Source: Euclidia mi
Lineage: Eukaryota > Arthropoda > Insecta > Lepidoptera > Erebidae
Length of the DNA: 64,000 bases
NCBI GenBank assembly: GCA_944739405.2
Contig: OX123193.2
Span: forward strand, 11,044,331-11,108,330
Direction: 5' to 3'
Under the pieces are notes generated by a model. That model was not told the DNA's origin. It saw only the letters and a list, made by a program, of their open reading frames with translations, and made no database searches. The position numbers were made by a program, and so were the translations under genes. Shown here one piece after another: positions 41,121 to 51,935 of this stretch; the stretch's first letter is position 1, and each line of letters begins with the position of its first letter.

Positions 41121-41655
41121 ATGATATTTGTAAAGCTTATACTCATAGTTGAGCTCAACAGCATGCATGTCGGATGCTCAGTAGGTGGTCTTAGAGTTAA
41201 TAATATCAGTTACGCGGACGACATCGTGCTGCTGGGGCCGACTGCAGATGCCATTAAACAGATGCTATCTGTGTGTGAGAGTTATGCTGCTTCCCATGGG
41301 CTTGTCTATAATATTAAGAAAAGTGAGTACATGGTCTTTAAGGCCGGCGGTAGGTGTCCAGAACAAAAACCACCCATAAGCCTGAATGGGTCAAGCCTGA
41401 AGAGGGTATATCAATTTAAATACCTAGGACATATACTTACCGACGACCTTAAAGACGATGTCCATATAGAACGGAAGCGTAGGGCTCTGGCGGTCCGCGG
41501 TAATATGCTGGTTATAAGTCTGCGCGGACTGCCTCCCCCATGGGCGCGTAGAATAAAGTAAACTGAAATTTAGAATAAAACTAACATAGTTATTTAAGAA
41601 AATGTTACTAACACAATGGATCAATGTTGTCTTAAATAAAGTATTATTATTATTA
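41121..41655 (+). pseudogene. Non-LTR RT fragment (YADD box to connection)
   Basis: A 146-codon open frame (MHVGCSVGGLRVNNISYADDIVLLGP) with the catalytic YADD box, then LVYNIKKSEYMVFKAG and FKYLGHILTDDLKDDVHIERKRRALAVRGNML. It breaks off and is followed by 'ggactgcctcccccatgggc', a 3' UTR and an ATT-rich tail (41640-41655). It is internally deleted and 5'-truncated. Confidence 0.75.
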
Positions 41656-41659
41656 TTCC

Positions 41660-44600
41660 TCTTTATTTATTTTCATTCTCATTAGTCTTATTTTATATAA
41701 TTCAATCACTTTACAAAAAAATATTTAACCATATAAAACAGGACCACGGAGACCCACCGGCATCGGGCACAGGGACCAAGCCACCGCTGGTTAGGGCTCC
41801 AGAGAGAGGAACCTCCGAACGATGCATGTCGTGTCCAGCAATACTGCCTTCTGTATAGAGGACTTGATCCAGCCGTCTAACGAGAGCCTCTTGAGGTGGT
41901 GGTCGAGGCTCTTGGCAATAAGAGCATTTACGGTCACGACTATCGGTACAATGATCGCCGAGTCAACATCCCACATGTCGACAATCTCGTGAGCCAGGTC
42001 CAAATACTTCATTTGTTTATCTTTTTTGGCTTTCACGAGATTCTCGTCATGGGGTATGGTGACGTCGATGATCATTGCAAGGCGCTATAATCGGTCTATC
42101 ACCACTATGTCCGGCTTGTAAGCCGCAATAGTTCTGTCAGTAATGATAGACCGATCGCAGTACAGAGTAGCACGACCATTTTCAAGAACTGGGTCGAGTA
42201 CATACCTGTAGTACGGTACTTCGGAGTCGACAAGTTGCTACTTTAAGGCAAGTTGCTGATGGACAATCCTGGCTACTTGGTTGTGTCTATGCAAATATTC
42301 GCGGTTGGCAAGACGAGAACAACCGGATACTATATGTCTGAGCGATTCACCAGGCTGGTGACATGCCCAACATATGTCGACCGTCTCATCCCTCAGAATA
42401 TACTTCCGGTAGTGGTTCGTCATGATATATTCGTCCATAATTGCAAACACAAAACCTTCTGTTTCGGCGCAAAGATCGCCGAAACGCAGCCAGGACACCG
42501 AAGCTGGAAAATCTACATCGGGCCCATGCAAGGCCCGGTAAAATCGTCCATGCAGCTCTTTGCCCTTCCATACCTCCCTGCGCTCCTCTACACCAAGTAC
42601 GGCAGGTTTGCGCCAGTTCTCTTTGGCCAGACCCAGCGGGGTAAGTCCGTTGTCCACAGCGACCATATCTCGGTGCACACCCGCGGCAGTGTGGAGAAAG
42701 TATTCCCTGAGATTGCACACCTTGCGATTGTGGAGGGTCTTGGCACTTAAAAAGCCACGAAGCGCACTTCCGCGGGATGTACAATTTCATCACCGACGAA
42801 CGCGGGTGATGCATCTGGTATATCGTGAGTAGACAACGAACTTTCCTATCCAAGGCGTCCAATTCTGTCTGAGTCCATCTGAGTATGCCGAAGGAGTACA
42901 TTAAGACTGGCATGACCCAACCGTTACAGGCACGCACCTTATTTCCGCCCGATAGAAAGCTTTTTAACACTTTCTTCAGGCGGCCAAAGAAACGCACCTG
43001 CAACGCCTGTTTCATGCCAGCCTCATCAATGCCTAATGCCTGCGACATACCCAGATATATAAACCGAAACCTATAAAGGTTTCGGTTGCAGAGAGAGATC
43101 TAACTTGTGTGAAATTTGAGGGTTCTATTCCATCAGATGCCACACTCCTGCCTCGCCTTACATGCATGACCGCACATTTATCCACACCGAACCCCATCTT
43201 AATTCAATTACTAAAACTTTCAGTTATCTTTAGTGACTCAGTCAATTGGGGGTCAGTGGGGGCAAATATTTTGAGGTCATCCATGAAGAGGAGGCGAGAA
43301 ATAACTTGACCTATACTCTGCAATCTATAGCCTAGCCCTGAACTTTCGAGCAAAGTGCTCAGTGGGTTCAGTGCTAGGCAAAACCATAGTGGACTCAAAC
43401 TGTCGTCTTGGAAAATACCCCGCTTGATCCTTATAGGTACGCCATACCCGCAAGGCTGTCGACATCCTGGATAGCGAAGCACCGTAGTCCACTGCCCCAT
43501 ACATGCCTTCAAGAGGGCGCATAGAGTTACATCAACTTTGTACAATTCCAGAACCCTCAAGAGCCACGTATGTGGCACAGAGTCGTAGGCCTGCTTATGG
43601 TCTATCCAGCATGTCGCCAGATTCTTTCGACTACAGCGAACCTGTTGGCTTATAGTCATGTCAATAAGGAGTAGCTCTTTAGTACCACGGGCCCCGCTTC
43701 TACATCCATTTTGAGATACAGATAAGATGTTATTTCTAAATTTATGTGCTTCTAATTTTGTTCTCAAAATGGATGTAAAAACTTTATACATTGTAGGCAG
43801 GCAAGTTATAGGCCTATAGTTCGTAGGCTCCGTGGTACTACCAGCCTTAAAGAGCAGATAAGTTACGCCAGTTGTCATAAAAATTGGCCGTGATCCTGAA
43901 TCCAGAGATGACTGAAATTGAGAAGCCAAACGAGCATGTGCACTGCGTAGCCATTTTAACCAGAAATTGTGCAGCCCGCCGATTTCCAGTTGGCTAACTG
44001 ACGGACTGCACAATATACATCTGTGGTGTCAATGGCTACGGGCTCCATGTGCGGTATTGCCTCACATGATCGTTTAACATCTCTAATCCAGTCATCTTTC
44101 GTATGGCTGATGGGAGTCGACCAAATGCTGCGCCAAAATTCAATCGTTTTCGCATCATCTGGCCGACGTCCATCATCCACACGTGGGTCAGGTCACTCCC
44201 AATTTTTATAAACCAACTTCTCATCTCTGCTCTCTCATGCGCGATTTTGGGAGTATCGGGCTACCCTTTTCTTGTATCGTTTGATACGATTGGCCCACGC
44301 ATAAACTTTCTGCTTCAGGAGGTCGATGCGTTCTGTGATCCGTGACACATACTCTTGAGGACGGAGTCCCGTTCCTTTAAACGCCCGGTTCACAAAACGC
44401 ATGACTCTCGGGCGGATATTGCCCGACCTGAAGCAGATTAGCTTGCCTATGAGTGCCCTGATCTCAGCAATACGCCGCTCAATTCTACGCTGCCAAGCCG
44501 GGACGGCATCTCGAGGAGCAATATCAAAACCGTTTTCTATTTTAATATTAGCCACTAGACATGTGGATATTGCCCGACCTGAAGCAGATTAGCTTGCCTA

Positions 44601-45480
44601 TGAGTGCCCTGGTCTCAGCAATACGCCGCTCAATTCTACGCTGCCAGGCCGGGACGGCATCTCGAGGAGCAATATCAAAACCGTTTTCTACGAGTATTTT
44701 AATATTAGCTACTCGAACTACAGCCGTGCATTATAGAATTGAGAGCGTATCGCTAAGATTTTCACAATTGTCTAAGTAAATAGGCAATAGTGAATCCAGG
44801 GCACACACAAGCGCCATATTCTTTTTATGCGTGGGCAAACGTGGCAGCCGAGGTCTGTCTTGCAATGCAACATACCGATATTCCCCTATGGCACTCTCCA
44901 AAGCACTCCTTATCTTATCAATGCACTGGGTACTTACTTATGTATCCCTGTCTACCACCTTTTCACCTCCTTCTTGTTGTCTGTGACATATGTTTGGCAC
45001 TGAAGCCACATTGCGTGTAGGAGGTTGGTTGGCAGGGATAAATGGCAAGTCTGAACGTAGCCTCTCAAGTGCGTTGTAATCAAGCAGGCGGCAGCGCTGG
45101 ATGGCTCGCACTTGATCCGAAAGTCGCTGTGCCGAAACGTTGACAGCCGGTTCCAAGCCCTGAAACAGAGGCAGCATGCGATCACGGTACGCCGTAAGGT
45201 TGGTACCTCCCTCTGTAGCCACAAAATATGCCCGCATGACATTTCGTTCATGATTGTGTCCATCTCATGCGGTGCACATTACCACCGGTAGCGGGGGCCC
45301 TGTTCGAAACTGGTGGGTCTCGGGGTCCCAAGCGTAAGGGTAGCCGGCCTCTTCCCCGGCGACGTGCTGGTGTAGGCGACGACGGCGGGGAAAAATACTC
45401 GTCGCTCGACGAGCTTGACGCCTCAACACTCGGCAATGCTGGCGCTGGTGCCGGCGACTATGAGGCGGAGCTGAGCGACG
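41660..45480 (-). mobile_element. Non-LTR element with restriction-like endonuclease (R4/Dong-like)
   Basis: On the minus strand a single long ORF can be followed through several frame breaks. N-terminus: a Ser/Pro-rich leader (45436) and a MRWTQ segment (near 45250) with the RLSDQVRAIQR block (near 45130). Middle: a helical basic region (44235-44555). RT (43204-44180): YRPITCLPTMYKVFTS, WIDHKQAYDSVPHTW, GIFQDDSLSPLWFCLALNPL and LLFMDDLKIFAP. C-terminus: FGRLKKVLKSFLSGG, a CCHC finger CWACHQPGESLRHIVSGC (near 42350), and a restriction-like endonuclease (KPDIVVID and IIDVTIPHDENLVKAKKDKQ, near 42030-42110). In-frame TAG stops occur at 42238 and near 42088. It ends in an AAT-type tail near 41655. 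RT motifs favour R4/Dong over R2. Confidence 0.8.
44414..44715. repeat. 151-bp tandem duplication inside the RLE-type element
   Basis: 'ggatattgcccgacctgaag' recurs 151 bp later (44414 and 44565) and the two units align over nearly their full length, with a 6-bp or so insertion and a few substitutions in the second. This breaks the ORF of the surrounding element. Confidence 0.9.
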
Positions 45481-45756
45481 AGTTCGGGGGTTTATTGTTG
45501 TTTACAATTTTCCATTTGACACAAGGTCATCTTCGCTATGTTTTTCTAAATACTATTATTATTATTATACTTAAAGATAAAGATAATGACCATCGTTGAC
45601 ACATATTTTTATTGCATTAGTCACAATGAAATAAATATAATAGAAATATTTCGATAAAAATATGAGGATAGTGTTGTAATACAATTGTCAGTTACAAAAC
45701 CAGTTTCTGAAAGATTATAATTTGAATAATTGGTTATTCATTGTGATTTTTTGTAG
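45481..45756 (+). other. Probable intron or flank upstream of the THAP-like exon
   Basis: AT-rich DNA with no supported ORF. It ends in a pyrimidine-rich run and 'ttttttgtag', a good 3' splice site. Confidence 0.4.
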
Positions 45757-45949
45757 ATTTCCAAATAATGAAGATTTGAAACTAAATTGGGTCCGAAATA
45801 TGAGAAAGGGAGAATGGCAACCGTCCAATTCTTCTAAACTTTGTTCGCTTCATTTTGTGTCTGCTTGTTATCAAGAAGGATTTCAAAGAAAAGTTTTGCA
45901 TTCTTATGCTGTGCCTACTATTTTTACTAACCAGATATCTAATACTGAG
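45757..45949 (+). CDS. THAP-domain-like exon (C-terminal half of the zinc finger)
   Basis: Between an acceptor (..ttgtag, 45755-45756) and a donor (gag/gtgtat, 45950) the frame encodes FPNNEDLKLNWVRNMRKGEW, then SSKLCSLHFVSACYQEGF and SYAVPTIF. This is the second half of a THAP zinc finger: the conserved Trp, the C-x2-H pair (CSLH), and the closing AVPTIF box are all in place and spaced as usual. The first C-x-C pair should be on an upstream exon that I did not find. The acceptor is phase 2. THAP domains bind DNA in host transcription factors and in P-element-type transposases; either origin is possible. Confidence 0.55.
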
Positions 45950-46224
45950 GTGTATACTTCTACTTTATTATTTTTAACTTATATGTTTGTCAATCAAAAT
46001 ATACCAAAATTGCAACAGTTACAATATGCTATAGTTATCATATATACATATATGTATATCATAAACAGATTTGTTTTGTAATTTTCAGAAATGTCCGAAA
46101 TAACGAAAACTTATTTTTAGAAGTGATAATAAAGCTTTAATAAAGACTTATTTTTAGAAGTGATAATAAAGCTATAATAAAGAGAGAACATGGCTTGCAG
46201 TTGTGGAACTCAGGATGAAAATAT
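45950..46224 (+). other. Intron-like or intergenic stretch with a 37-bp tandem repeat
   Basis: After the donor there is AT-rich sequence and a second acceptor-like 'taattttcag' at 46079-46088. A unit of 37 bp including 'ttagaagtgataataaagct' is tandemly repeated at about 46110 and 46147. Each unit holds AATAAA, so a polyadenylation region is possible. Confidence 0.4.
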
Positions 46225-48900
46225 TGTTCGTAAATGTTAACTGTTTCCGCCCACGTACATCCCATTTTGGTAATACATAATTATAATATGTATTACCAAA
46301 ATGGGATTATAGTGTGTGTGTATCAACTACCACAAAGCGACTTTACTCAGTTTGAAAGCATCATAGAGGATGTCTTAAAACACATAATTTCTAGTAGGAA
46401 GTCTATAATCGTATGTGGCGCTTTTAATGTCAATTTGTTAGAAATATCACCAATTTGTACTAGATTAGTTAGCTTATTTATGTCATTTAATTTAAATGTT
46501 TTGTTCTCTGAACCAACCAGAATAACCACACATTCTTCTACATGCTTAGATAATGTTTTTTGCAATTGTCTTTGTTTAAGTGAGGCTGTTTGAACTGACT
46601 TGACATCGGATCACTGCGGGCAAAAGGTTGTAATTCCAACTAATACAACCCCTAAAGTACAAGAAATTACATGTAGGCCAATGACCTCTGCTCGCCTCAA
46701 ACACTTTAGTAATGATGTTGCTGCCAAGATCGCCAGTATTGACTTAACCGTTGATGATCCTGATGAATTATATAAATGATTATTTAAAATTATTAATGAA
46801 GAGTACAATAAAAATGTTAAACAGAAGACGTTTGCAAGGAGCATTAAAGTAAATTTTTGTGATTGGGCAACATTAGGTATATACAAAAGTAGAGCTAGGT
46901 TGTATGATCTATATGGTATGAAGAAATACAATTTTAATCCTGAATTAATTCAATATGTTAGAAACAATTCGAAGGTTTTCAAGAGGACATGTGCTTTAGC
47001 CAAATCCTTATATTTAAGCAATCAAATCAAAGAATCGAAGAACAAAATTAAAACTACTTGGAGCATTATTAACAATGAGACTGGTCGAGCTAAATTGGTA
47101 GATAACAATTATGAATTAAAATTTAATGGTGAAATTATTACTAGGAAAACTGACGTTGCTCAGACATTTAACAATTTCTTCATAAACATACCAGTGAACA
47201 CAACCAGCTGTCTAGATTCATGTCCAAGCAAAGCAGAAATGTTGGTTAGGGGCAATGTGAATGAGTGTGATGTGCTTTTTAATTTTAAATATATTGACGC
47301 CAATGATATACTGAAGGTATTCAAGACGCTCAACATTAAAAATCTGTGGACTTATGGAGCATTTCTGTTACACTTGTTCAACAAATTATTTCTAGCTTAG
47401 CTCCATATTTAGCTGCAATATTCAATAGATGCGTAGATACAGGGGTATTTCCTGATCTAATGAAACACAGTAAAGTGATACCATTATTCAAAAAGAGATC
47501 CAAGAGCGACCCTAGTAATTTTCGGCCAATTTCTATCTTACCTGCTATTAGTAAAATCTTTGAAAAGATTATTTTGCATCAATTAGAGAGCCACTTTCAC
47601 ACAAATAATTTATTTCACAGTGAACAGTATGGCTTCACTAAGGGTCGCTCCACCGTTGATGCCGGTGTAGTTTCTTAAAGCAATTTTTTAATGCTTGGGA
47701 AAACTCGAAGGATGCCATTGGTGTTTTTTGTGACCTATCAAAGGCGTTTGATTGTGTGGAAAATAATACACTTTTACGTTAATTGAAACTTTATGGTATT
47801 AGAGATACCGCACTCAATCTTGTTGCCAGCTACCTCAGAGATAGAATTCAGTATGTAGATGTTAATGGGAGTAGGTCTCTAGGTTTGCCAGTGGGAATGG
47901 GCGTTCCACAGGGCTCTATTCTCGGTCCATTTCTTTTTTTCATATATATTAATGATTTACCGTTCTTTGTTCAAAATTTATGTGATATTGTTTTATTTGC
48001 CGACGATACGTCACTAATTTTTAAAGTTGATCGCAATTCAAGTAACTTTGATACCGTCAATAATACGCTTGCACATGTATTCGATTGGTTTTCGACAAAT
48101 CATTTGGTACTCAACCCTAGCAAAACCAAATGTGTTAAATTCTCTTTGCCTAATGTCAAAAGTGTTCCTACTAATATAATTTTAAATAAGGAAACAATTC
48201 AACTAGTCGAACCAACCGTATTCTTAGGTGTAACTTTAGATTGTAAGCTTCAGTGGGGCGCCCAAATATCCTGTCTCGCAGTAAAACTAAGTTCTGCAGC
48301 GTTTGCAGTTAGAAAAGTTAGGGAATTCACAGATTTAGATACTGCTAGACTAGTTTACTTTAGTTATTTTCACAGCGTAATGTCTTACGGTATAATGTTA
48401 TGGGGTACAGCTGCTGATATACAGACTATTTTTGTCATTCAAAAGAGGGCCATACGTGCAATTTATAAGTTAGGTGTTAGAGATTCTTTACGTGATAAAT
48501 TTAAAGAAGTAGATATATTGACAGTTGCATCGCAATATATATATATGCTAACTTAATGTACATTAAGAAAAACTTAATTCTATACCGCAAAAATAGTGAT
48601 TTGCACAAAGTGAACACGAGGAATAATCATAAACTGGTGGGAACTAATTACGTCTATATAAAGTTCAGAACTCATTTGCGGGGATTGGTATACGCTATTT
48701 CAACAAATTGCCTCTTGAAATAATGAATTTACCCATGCACAAATACAAACGGACAATTAGGAACTTTCTTTTACAAAGGGGTTATTACACTATTAAGGGT
48801 TTTTTTAATGATAAGACACCATGGGGATAGGCTTAAGCTTGTTTAACTCAAGATTATTTTATTTTCTGATCGTTTAATTTAATTGTTATATAAATTTGTT
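46225..48900 (+). mobile_element. Non-LTR retrotransposon, long copy, frameshifted
   Basis: It retains the end of the AP endonuclease (VCGAFNVNLLEISP, FSEPTRITTHSSTCLDNVF, then SDHCG near 46610), the linker (46900-47345), and most of RT: NFRPISILPAISKIFEK (47518-47568), GVFCDLSKAFDCV (near 47722), GVPQGSILGPFLFFIYINDLP (47904-47965) and the intact LFADDTSLIF box (47994-48022). The RT thumb follows (VMSYGIMLWGTAADIQ near 48377) and the C-terminal tail to about 48830. Frame breaks occur near 46590, 47350-47400, 47678 and 47780. The ORF1 and 5' end are missing. Jockey-superfamily or CR1-like; the 3' fragment at 23071 belongs to the same group. Confidence 0.85.
46261..46305. repeat. Perfect 18-bp hairpin at the 5' junction of the LINE
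   Basis: 'cccattttggtaatacat' (46261-46278) and its exact complement (46288-46305) flank a 9-nt loop. The second arm continues into the LINE coding sequence, so the first arm is probably an inverted scrap of element made at 5' integration. Confidence 0.8.
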
Positions 48901-49114
48901 AAATTGTAGTTTAGATAAGTAAGATGTTGAGTGGAGGTGCCTCGTGAACACATGATTTTTGCAGGATTTGGATATTTTTATGATTTGTTGAATGTAGTTT
49001 AACATTATTTCTCCCTGATCATATCATAGTTCACTTGTCACCTTCACAAAATTCTTTCTACATTTGCATTCCTTCACGCGTTCCACAAATTTATGTTAAT
49101 AATAACGATCTGGA
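48901..49114. other. No gene; LINE 3' UTR remainder or flank
   Basis: AT-rich sequence following the LINE. No distinct tail is visible before repeat A begins. Confidence 0.35.
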
Positions 49115-49646
49115 AAATGGAGGTAATTGGCGGTCATGGTCAGTATACCAATAGATTGTTTCTTACTGCCGGTTCGTATACCGTTGTCGCCATGCTCACT
49201 AAAATGTAATTTCTTGTGGTGGCGTCGTGTGTCGGGTCATCCCTGTCCCTCTAATATGGCGAGAGGGATGATGGCTGGAACATGCGTCATACTCGTGAAC
49301 GGGTGCTACTTGCGATGACTGGTCGATGACGGTCTTGCGGGCTGGACATTTTAATATTTAACTGCATCCTTTCCATCACGGTTCTGATCACTTCGCGGAT
49401 TGTCTGCATTATTAGGTATATATAATGTAAGTGGATGCTCCTGTTTCACCATGTCCATTCTGAGGAGGCTAACTAAATGAACATCAAATTTAAAATTAAG
49501 AATTATGCTTGACTATTATTATGTACAGTAAATATATACAAGTGATATAGAAGGTGTAATAGTTGCAGCACCTTACAAAATGCAAATTATGTGTATTATG
49601 CAAAACCTGGCGATGAAAAAGAGTGACCGTGAGTTTTATTGCCCGT
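49115..49646 (+). repeat. Dispersed repeat A, copy 2 (left part)
   Basis: Reverse complement of about 2790-3582. It passes uninterrupted through the position where copy 1 carries the MITE (a single TAA, as TTA on this strand, near 49170). It ends with cccgt (49642-49646), the left target duplication of the BEL element. Confidence 0.85.
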
Positions 49647-50151
49647 TGGTAGCGCCATCTATCTTTTGTATTGATAGTTAATTATGTCAACACCTAGCTA
49701 ATAAATTCCTTTGCATACCGCAGTGTCAAAACGAGCGATCTTGTATCCCTTTCTTTCCCAAAGCCCTTCCCAAAGGCACGCCTCACTCTAATTGGTCGCG
49801 GAATTCAATGACGCTGCGATGAAGTCAAGGATCAATCGTCACTCTGATCGGTTGCGTCCCTACGCCGCCCCGCGCCGCGCCGAACACGTGCAATACCGCA
49901 ATATTTTACCGTTTTATACTATAAACGAGAACTAGACCGCCCGCAGGTGTAGTGGAGTGGTCTGTGTAGCTCTGGGTTGGATCCAGATAGAGTGATCAGC
50001 TTTGTGGCCCGACTTTCGAAGAACCAGGCGGCCGCCATTTTGTCAAGCCGAGAAAAAGGAGGTAAGGCGTGACCTATAAATCCCAGTAGCTATAATTTCC
50101 AACTCCTCTTCACCTTTTTCCTATTCTAGGCGATCATCAGCCATCCTTATA
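49647..50151 (+). repeat. BEL/Pao 5' LTR, missing its last 65 bp
   Basis: It aligns with 55044-55548 to 'catccttata' and then jumps straight into gag. The end of the LTR, the PBS, the leader and the gag start are gone. The element cannot prime reverse transcription. Confidence 0.85.
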
Positions 50152-51125
50152 TGATGAACAGCCGAATTATCAGGCGTACACCTCATTCGAAGATCTTTAT
50201 TGCATCATCAAGCGCATACATTCACAATTGGAGGCAAGGTGTTCCGCGCAGCCCGTTTCTGCCTCGCCGGCGGTTCGGGCGCCGAGATTACCGCCAATTG
50301 AGCTTATGTCATTTGATGGAGATATACGAAATTGGCCGTTATTCTATGCGAGTTTTAAGTCTACATTGCACGATAATGGTTCTCTGACAGATACTGACAG
50401 GTTGTACTATTTAATAGGTAAGCTGTCACCGAAGGCCCAGTCCGTATTTGCAGGTGTCACACCCAGTGCTGAGAACTATCAGGTCATATTTCAGTCACTA
50501 CTTGATAGGTATCAAGACACTCGTGTTCTAGCGTCTACTTACTTTGATCAAGCTTTAAATCTTAAATTGTCCGGTGCCGCGTCTCTTTCGAATTTCCAGC
50601 TGTTTATAGACAACTTTGTTACCGCAGTTAATTCCCTTAAAAACTTAAAATTAAAAGATCTTTCCGACTTTATGTTTCTTCAACCCGCTTTAAAAAAGTT
50701 TGACACTGAAACAATTCAATAATAAATATTAATTAGTAATCATAAAATACCTACACTAGATAGTTTTATTTCTTTCATCAAAGATCAGTGTCGAATATTT
50801 CATAATACGCAGTCTAGTTCATTTAGCTCGTCTAATAATAATAATAGCAAACAAAAGTCGAATAAAGCGCGAAATAGCAATAATAACTCGGTCCCTAATC
50901 CGCAATCTTACGTAGCATGCTCGGAATCTAATAATAATAATTCACAGAAGTGTCTGTGCAGTAATATAGTACACGACCATTTTTTTAAATGTCTCGCCTT
51001 TAATAATTTGAATCCGACTGCTCGTTACAAATGTGTAAAAGAAAACAAAGCCTGCGTTAATTGTTTAAGTATAAAACATAAAACGAGTGATTGTTCTAGC
51101 AACGACATCACTCATTATTACACTT
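50152..51125 (+). pseudogene. gag: BEL/Pao gag, 5'-deleted
   Basis: The frame opens at the deletion junction (DEQPNYQAYTSFEDLY) and runs through the Gag core (RLPPIELMSFDGDIRNWPLFYASF, LSPKAQSVFAGV, LLDRYQDTRVLASTYF) to a stop at 50720-50722. It continues in the same or another frame through an Asn/Ser-rich linker to zinc-knuckle-like motifs (KCLCSNIVHDHFFKC, NKACVNCLSIKHKTSDC, near 50955-51100). The original N-terminus is lost. Confidence 0.8.
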
Positions 51126-51935
51126 TGATAAAAGTTATCCGCTGTTGGGCCAATCCGGTAACCTTGACCCACTTACGTCGCAGGTGCAGGCCACGGTGGC
51201 TTCCCCCTCCGCGTCTCAGTGCGAAGTATCGTTGTGTACGACGTCCATTGCGCGGGCAGCGCACACACGAGGACAACCCTCGCGAGCTTGTCGTGCTCAG
51301 CGCGATGCTAAACCGCAGTGTACGGCGTCCAAAACGGTTCTATTAGCGACAGCGCAAGTTATCGTTTATGATATAAATAACGCGCCGCACATAGTTCGTT
51401 GTTTACTCGATAGTGCGTCACAGAGTAATTTTATTACTTTGATTGTTTCAAACGCCTCGGACTGTGGGATAACTTTAGAAATACTAACTTAGTAGTCAAG
51501 GGGATCGGTGGGTCAGAAAAACATTGCAAGGGTTCCGTAGATATTAAAATACATTCGCTTTTTGATAGGAATATTAATTTTAACATTTCTTCGCTTATCG
51601 TGGAGCGTATTACAGACACATTGCCGAACGCTAATGTGGACGTATCACTACTCACGCATCTCGAGACACTGCCGCTAGCAGACACGGAATTTGCGAATCC
51701 GGCAGACATTGATGTTTTGATCGGAGCTTCAATATTTCCGCACTTGTTACTACCTACAGTAGTACGTAGTGAGCAATATAATTTACCGCCCGCTATTGAG
51801 ACGGTATTTGGGTATATGATTATGGGTACCGTACCTACGTTACATACTTCTCATTATATTACGTCTTGTTGTTGTTGTTCTTCAAGAACATAATATTGAT
51901 TCTCTTCTCAAGCGATTTTGGGAGCTCGAAGAGAT
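51126..51935 (+). pseudogene. pol: BEL/Pao protease and linker, frameshifted
   Basis: Protease: TVLLATAQVIVYD and CLLDSASQSNFIT (about 51337-51440), then a stop at 51489. The frame then shifts to the linker with LPNANVDVSLLTHLETLPLAD and DIDVLIGASIFPHLL (51600-51760) and the GYMIMGTV segment, ending at 51893. DSASQ is a known variant of the active site in BEL/Pao elements. Confidence 0.75.

Noticed and set aside
42253..42750. 165-codon plus-strand frame in the RLE-type element
   Set aside because: It lies antisense to the well-supported CCHC/endonuclease region and has no domain of its own.
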